From Oscillospiraceae bacterium (lineage in GTDB: Bacteria > Bacillota > Clostridia > Oscillospirales > Oscillospiraceae): 7,339 bases of DNA. The stretch's first letter is position 1. Every line of letters starts with the position of its first letter. The notes under the pieces are model-generated. The model searched no databases. It was not told the DNA's origin and was given only the letters and a program-made list of their open reading frames with translations. Below are positions 4,717 through 7,339 of the stretch, one piece after another. The position numbers were made by a program, and so were the translations under genes. The stretch is from NCBI GenBank assembly GCA_017409645.1, contig JAFQSI010000021.1, positions 1 through 7,339 of the forward strand, read 5' to 3'.

Positions 4717-7339
4717 ATGCCCAGCTTCACCGAGATCCTGAATCTGAGCATCTCCGCCAGCTTTCTGGTGCTGGCGGTGGTGCTGCTCCGGCTGGTGCTG
4801 AAGAAGGCCCCGAAGGCCTTCCACTGTGCCCTGTGGGCGCTGGTGGCCCTGCGGCTGCTGTGTCCCCTATCCATTGAAAGCGAGCTGAGTCTGCTCCCCA
4901 GCCGGGAGGTCATCCCCCAGGAATACCTGACCATGGAGCCCGACCGGATCGACGCCCCCGCCCGCCTGGAGATCGTCACCAATCCCGTCTATGATTCTCC
5001 GGTCACGATCCATACGGACGCCACCGTGGACCGGGTCCAGAGCTGGGATCTGATGGCCACCCTCGTCTGGCTGACGGGCATGGCCGCCATGGGGATCTAC
5101 GCCCTGTACAGCTATCTGAGCCTGCGTTTCCGGGTCCGGATGGCAGGCTGGGTCCGGGAGAATGTCTATGACTGTGACGGGCTAAGCTCCCCCTTCATCC
5201 TGGGCATCCTGCGGCCCCGGATCTACCTGCCGTCCGATCTGGACGAGGACACGAAGACCCATGTCCTGGCCCATGAAAGGGCCCATCTGAAACGGCTGGA
5301 CCACCTGTGGAAGCCCCTGGGCTTTGCCCTGCTGACCGTCCACTGGTTCAACCCCGTCATGTGGCTGGCCTACATCCTCCTTTGCCGGGATATCGAGCTG
5401 GCCTGCGACGAGCGGGTGATCCGGAAGCTGGACAAGGGGACCATCCGGGCCTATTCCGAAGCCCTGGTCCGCTGCTCCGTCAGCCACCGGATGATCGCCG
5501 TGTGTCCACTGGCCTTCGGCGAGGTGGGCGTCCGGAGCCGCATCAGGTCCATGCTCCGCTACAAAAAGCCCGGTTTCTGGATCCTGCTGACCGCCGTCGT
5601 CACCGGTATCGCGCTGGCAGTCTGCTTCCTGACGGATCCGAAGGAGCAGCCCCGGACCGCAGAGCAGGTCTGGGACAAAGAGGGCTTCGTCATCACCTCC
5701 TCGGAGGTAACAGCCCAGGAGCTGACGCTGGAGGCCGGTACCCTGCCGGAGGATGTCCTGAACGGCAGGGAACACACCTTTGAACCGGAAACCATCCTCC
5801 TGTGTCAGTTTGATTCCACCTCCTTCTATGTCCACTCGGCCAGAATGAGCGGCGACGAGCTGCTGCTGACGGTGCAGTTGAGCCACCGGATCGGCGAAGC
5901 CGGGTCCATCCTGCTGCCCTTCGACCCCCTGGATGATTCTGCCGATCATTTCGTCCATATGGAAAGCGGCGATGTGCAGGACGCCCTCAGCACCTATCCG
6001 GACACCGCGGCGATCCGGGGCAAGGGCCGCGACAGCTTCGATCTCTGCATCAAAACGGAAGACTACAGGCAGATGCGAGGCGACATCCATTTCCGGGTCG
6101 GCGGCATCTATCAAGTGACCTACGCCCGGGAGGGTACCCCCATCTGTCAGATCCTGGAGCGGAAGTACCGGGCAGAGGAGATCCGCTTCACCCATCCCAC
6201 CGAGGGCTTCCCCTACACCCTGGAGCAGCTCCCGACCTATGCAGTCCGTGCCGCCCTCAGCGGCGATTTGTACCTCGCCACTGTGACGGAGAATGCCGCT
6301 GTCCAGAGCTATGGAAACGAAGGCGTTCTCGAGGAGCTTCCGCTGACAAAAGAAAACTTTGACGACCGCTTCCCCAGCGATGGCTGGACGGACACGGACG
6401 ACCGCACCGACCTGCGCCGGAACAATCTGGCCGCCTGGCGGGTCTACCCCAAATACACTAATTACACCAAAGAAAGCATCCTCCTGCTTCAAAAGGACGG
6501 CACTCTCTGGCTGGCCTTCAACGCAGAGCCGGAAGGACAATTCGAAAACCTGTACCGGCTCACAAGCGAGCCCGCTGCGCCCATCAGCGCTATCATCACC
6601 GCGACCACATATTACCCCTCCGGAATGAACGACTTCACCTGTCCCAGCTTCCGGCTCAGCTCTGACGGGACCTTCCACCTCAGTGAAAACCTGCTCAGCA
6701 GCTACTATGCCCACGGCTTCTACACCCAGACCGACACCGAGCTGGTCCTGAAGACCGGTGATGACCGGTGCATCTGGTATTTCACCGCCGACAGCGGCGG
6801 CTACCGTTTCGACGCGGACCGGTCCAGCCCCATCACCACCTGCTTCGACCTGAAAAACCCGGAGCCGCTGCCCAACGGGACCCTGTTCCTGCCCTCTGAT
6901 TCCCAGAAGCAGGCCGCCGTGGGACTGGATCTGGCCATCCAGGCGGTGATCGAGCAGTACTGCAAAACCGAAGGGGACGAGCAGTATCTCATCACCGAGT
7001 GCCACAACATCCTCGATGCCGCCGTCATCAGCGGCACCCCGCCCGCAGGCTCCAAGGAGCATGAGGAGCTGGTGACGGTCCACGCCGTGGGTCTGGTCCG
7101 GCGCTACACCGTCCGGGGCACCGCTCACCGCTTTGAAAGCGAGCAGCTGGTCCATGCGGTCATGACCTTCCTGGTCGATGATGCCACCTACACGCTTCGG
7201 TCGCTGAAAACCTCCGAGGACGTTCCCCTGTCGGACCTCTACTCCCCCCTGGCTCTGGAGCTGTGGGAAACCAACGACGCTCTGGTCGGTCAGCTGGAGG
7301 ACCAGTGTGACTGGCTGGCCCAGCTGTGGGTGGAGGAGA
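4717..7339 (+). CDS. BlaR1-type M56 membrane zinc metallopeptidase with large non-PBP sensor region (C-terminus off window)
   Basis: This is the sensor and protease partner of the repressor. The ATG follows GGGAGGTG (4703-4710) by 6 bases. The frame stays open to the window edge, giving at least 874 residues against about 585-600 for classical BlaR1. Helices lie near residues 9-28, 32-50, 111-134 and 286-305. The cytoplasmic M56 domain between helices 3 and 4 has HERAH (186-190) as zinc-binding HExxH, then HWFNPVMW (209-216) and RDIELACDE (224-232), where E227 is the expected third ligand. The catalytic set looks complete. Residues from about 306 onward are extracytoplasmic. They contain no SxxK active-site motif, so this is not the penicillin-binding sensor of BlaR1/MecR1. 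Segments such as LLLQKDGTLWLAF and ELVLKTGDDRCIWYF suggest beta-rich repeats, and the last 150 residues resemble a C-terminal domain I recall from other gut-Clostridia M56 proteins. The ligand is unknown. Confidence 0.9.
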   Translation, partial: MPSFTEILNLSISASFLVLAVVLLRLVLKKAPKAFHCALWALVALRLLCPLSIESELSLLPSREVIPQEYLTMEPDRIDAPARLEIVTNPVYDSPVTIHTDATVDRVQSWDLMATLVWLTGMAAMGIYALYSYLSLRFRVRMAGWVRENVYDCDGLSSPFILGILRPRIYLPSDLDEDTKTHVLAHERAHLKRLDHLWKPLGFALLTVHWFNPVMWLAYILLCRDIELACDERVIRKLDKGTIRAYSEALVRCSVSHRMIAVCPLAFGEVGVRSRIRSMLRYKKPGFWILLTAVVTGIALAVCFLTDPKEQPRTAEQVWDKEGFVITSSEVTAQELTLEAGTLPEDVLNGREHTFEPETILLCQFDSTSFYVHSARMSGDELLLTVQLSHRIGEAGSILLPFDPLDDSADHFVHMESGDVQDALSTYPDTAAIRGKGRDSFDLCIKTEDYRQMRGDIHFRVGGIYQVTYAREGTPICQILERKYRAEEIRFTHPTEGFPYTLEQLPTYAVRAALSGDLYLATVTENAAVQSYGNEGVLEELPLTKENFDDRFPSDGWTDTDDRTDLRRNNLAAWRVYPKYTNYTKESILLLQKDGTLWLAFNAEPEGQFENLYRLTSEPAAPISAIITATTYYPSGMNDFTCPSFRLSSDGTFHLSENLLSSYYAHGFYTQTDTELVLKTGDDRCIWYFTADSGGYRFDADRSSPITTCFDLKNPEPLPNGTLFLPSDSQKQAAVGLDLAIQAVIEQYCKTEGDEQYLITECHNILDAAVISGTPPAGSKEHEELVTVHAVGLVRRYTVRGTAHRFESEQLVHAVMTFLVDDATYTLRSLKTSEDVPLSDLYSPLALELWETNDALVGQLEDQCDWLAQLWVEE

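Noticed and set aside
5182..7155. Minus-strand open frame of 657 codons opposite the M56 gene
   Set aside because: The plus-strand frame carries the M56 motifs HERAH and ELACDE and continues without a stop. The antisense product matches nothing and reflects GC-rich third positions.
5635..7339. Beta-lactam sensor domain in the M56 protein
   Set aside because: I found no SxxK motif in residues 306-874 of my translation and no other recognisable transpeptidase signature, so a BlaR1/MecR1-type penicillin-binding domain is not supported.

Overview
The window looks like a chromosomal piece of a GC-rich, anaerobic gut Firmicute, most likely in the Oscillospiraceae/Ruminococcaceae (Flavonifractor/Oscillibacter-like). 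This rests on three things: GC-rich coding sequence with strong AGGAGG-type ribosome binding sites; an A-type flavo-diiron protein, typical of anaerobes; and a BlaI/M56-peptidase pair plus a hairpin-rich intergenic repeat of a kind I recall from that group. The assignment is inference; no marker gene is present.

Layout, left to right. (1) 2-151 is the last 49 codons of an FtsX/MacB-type ABC transporter permease, closed by a strong terminator. (2) 202-1477 is a complete single-gene transcription unit for a flavo-diiron O2/NO reductase: an upstream dyad, a near-consensus promoter, a strong SD, the gene, and a terminator. (3) 1489-2647 is a membrane-anchored extracytoplasmic protein of unknown function behind an extended -10 promoter. 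(4) 2646-2920 is an intergenic block. Two nearly identical terminator hairpins, both oriented for the minus strand, bracket a roughly 160-200 bp hairpin-rich, MITE/REP-like element. (5) 2932-3414 (minus) is a 160-codon ORF that reads as a glycoside hydrolase family 3 gene with a large internal deletion and a replaced C-terminus. It still has a good promoter, an SD and a terminator. (6) 3415-3614 is a divergent promoter region. (7) 3615-4211 is a small YitT-like membrane protein. (8) 4249-4347 is a control region with a 16-bp perfect palindrome, a TTGACA/TAGAAT promoter and two perfect 8-1-8 operator dyads. (9) 4348-7339 is a two-gene operon: a BlaI/MecI-family repressor, then an M56 (BlaR1-type) membrane zinc protease that runs off the right edge.

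How the parts work together. The blaI-blaR1-like pair is a self-contained sensor/repressor circuit. The repressor should sit on the two operators over its own promoter. A signal sensed outside the membrane should activate the HERAH protease, which removes the repressor. The sensor half is unusual: at least 570 extracytoplasmic residues with no recognisable penicillin-binding SxxK motif replace the usual beta-lactam sensor, and no beta-lactamase lies in the window. What it senses and what else it controls cannot be read from here. The other genes are independent monocistronic units with no visible functional link. Apart from the unassigned sensor domain, I see no convincing new multi-gene system.
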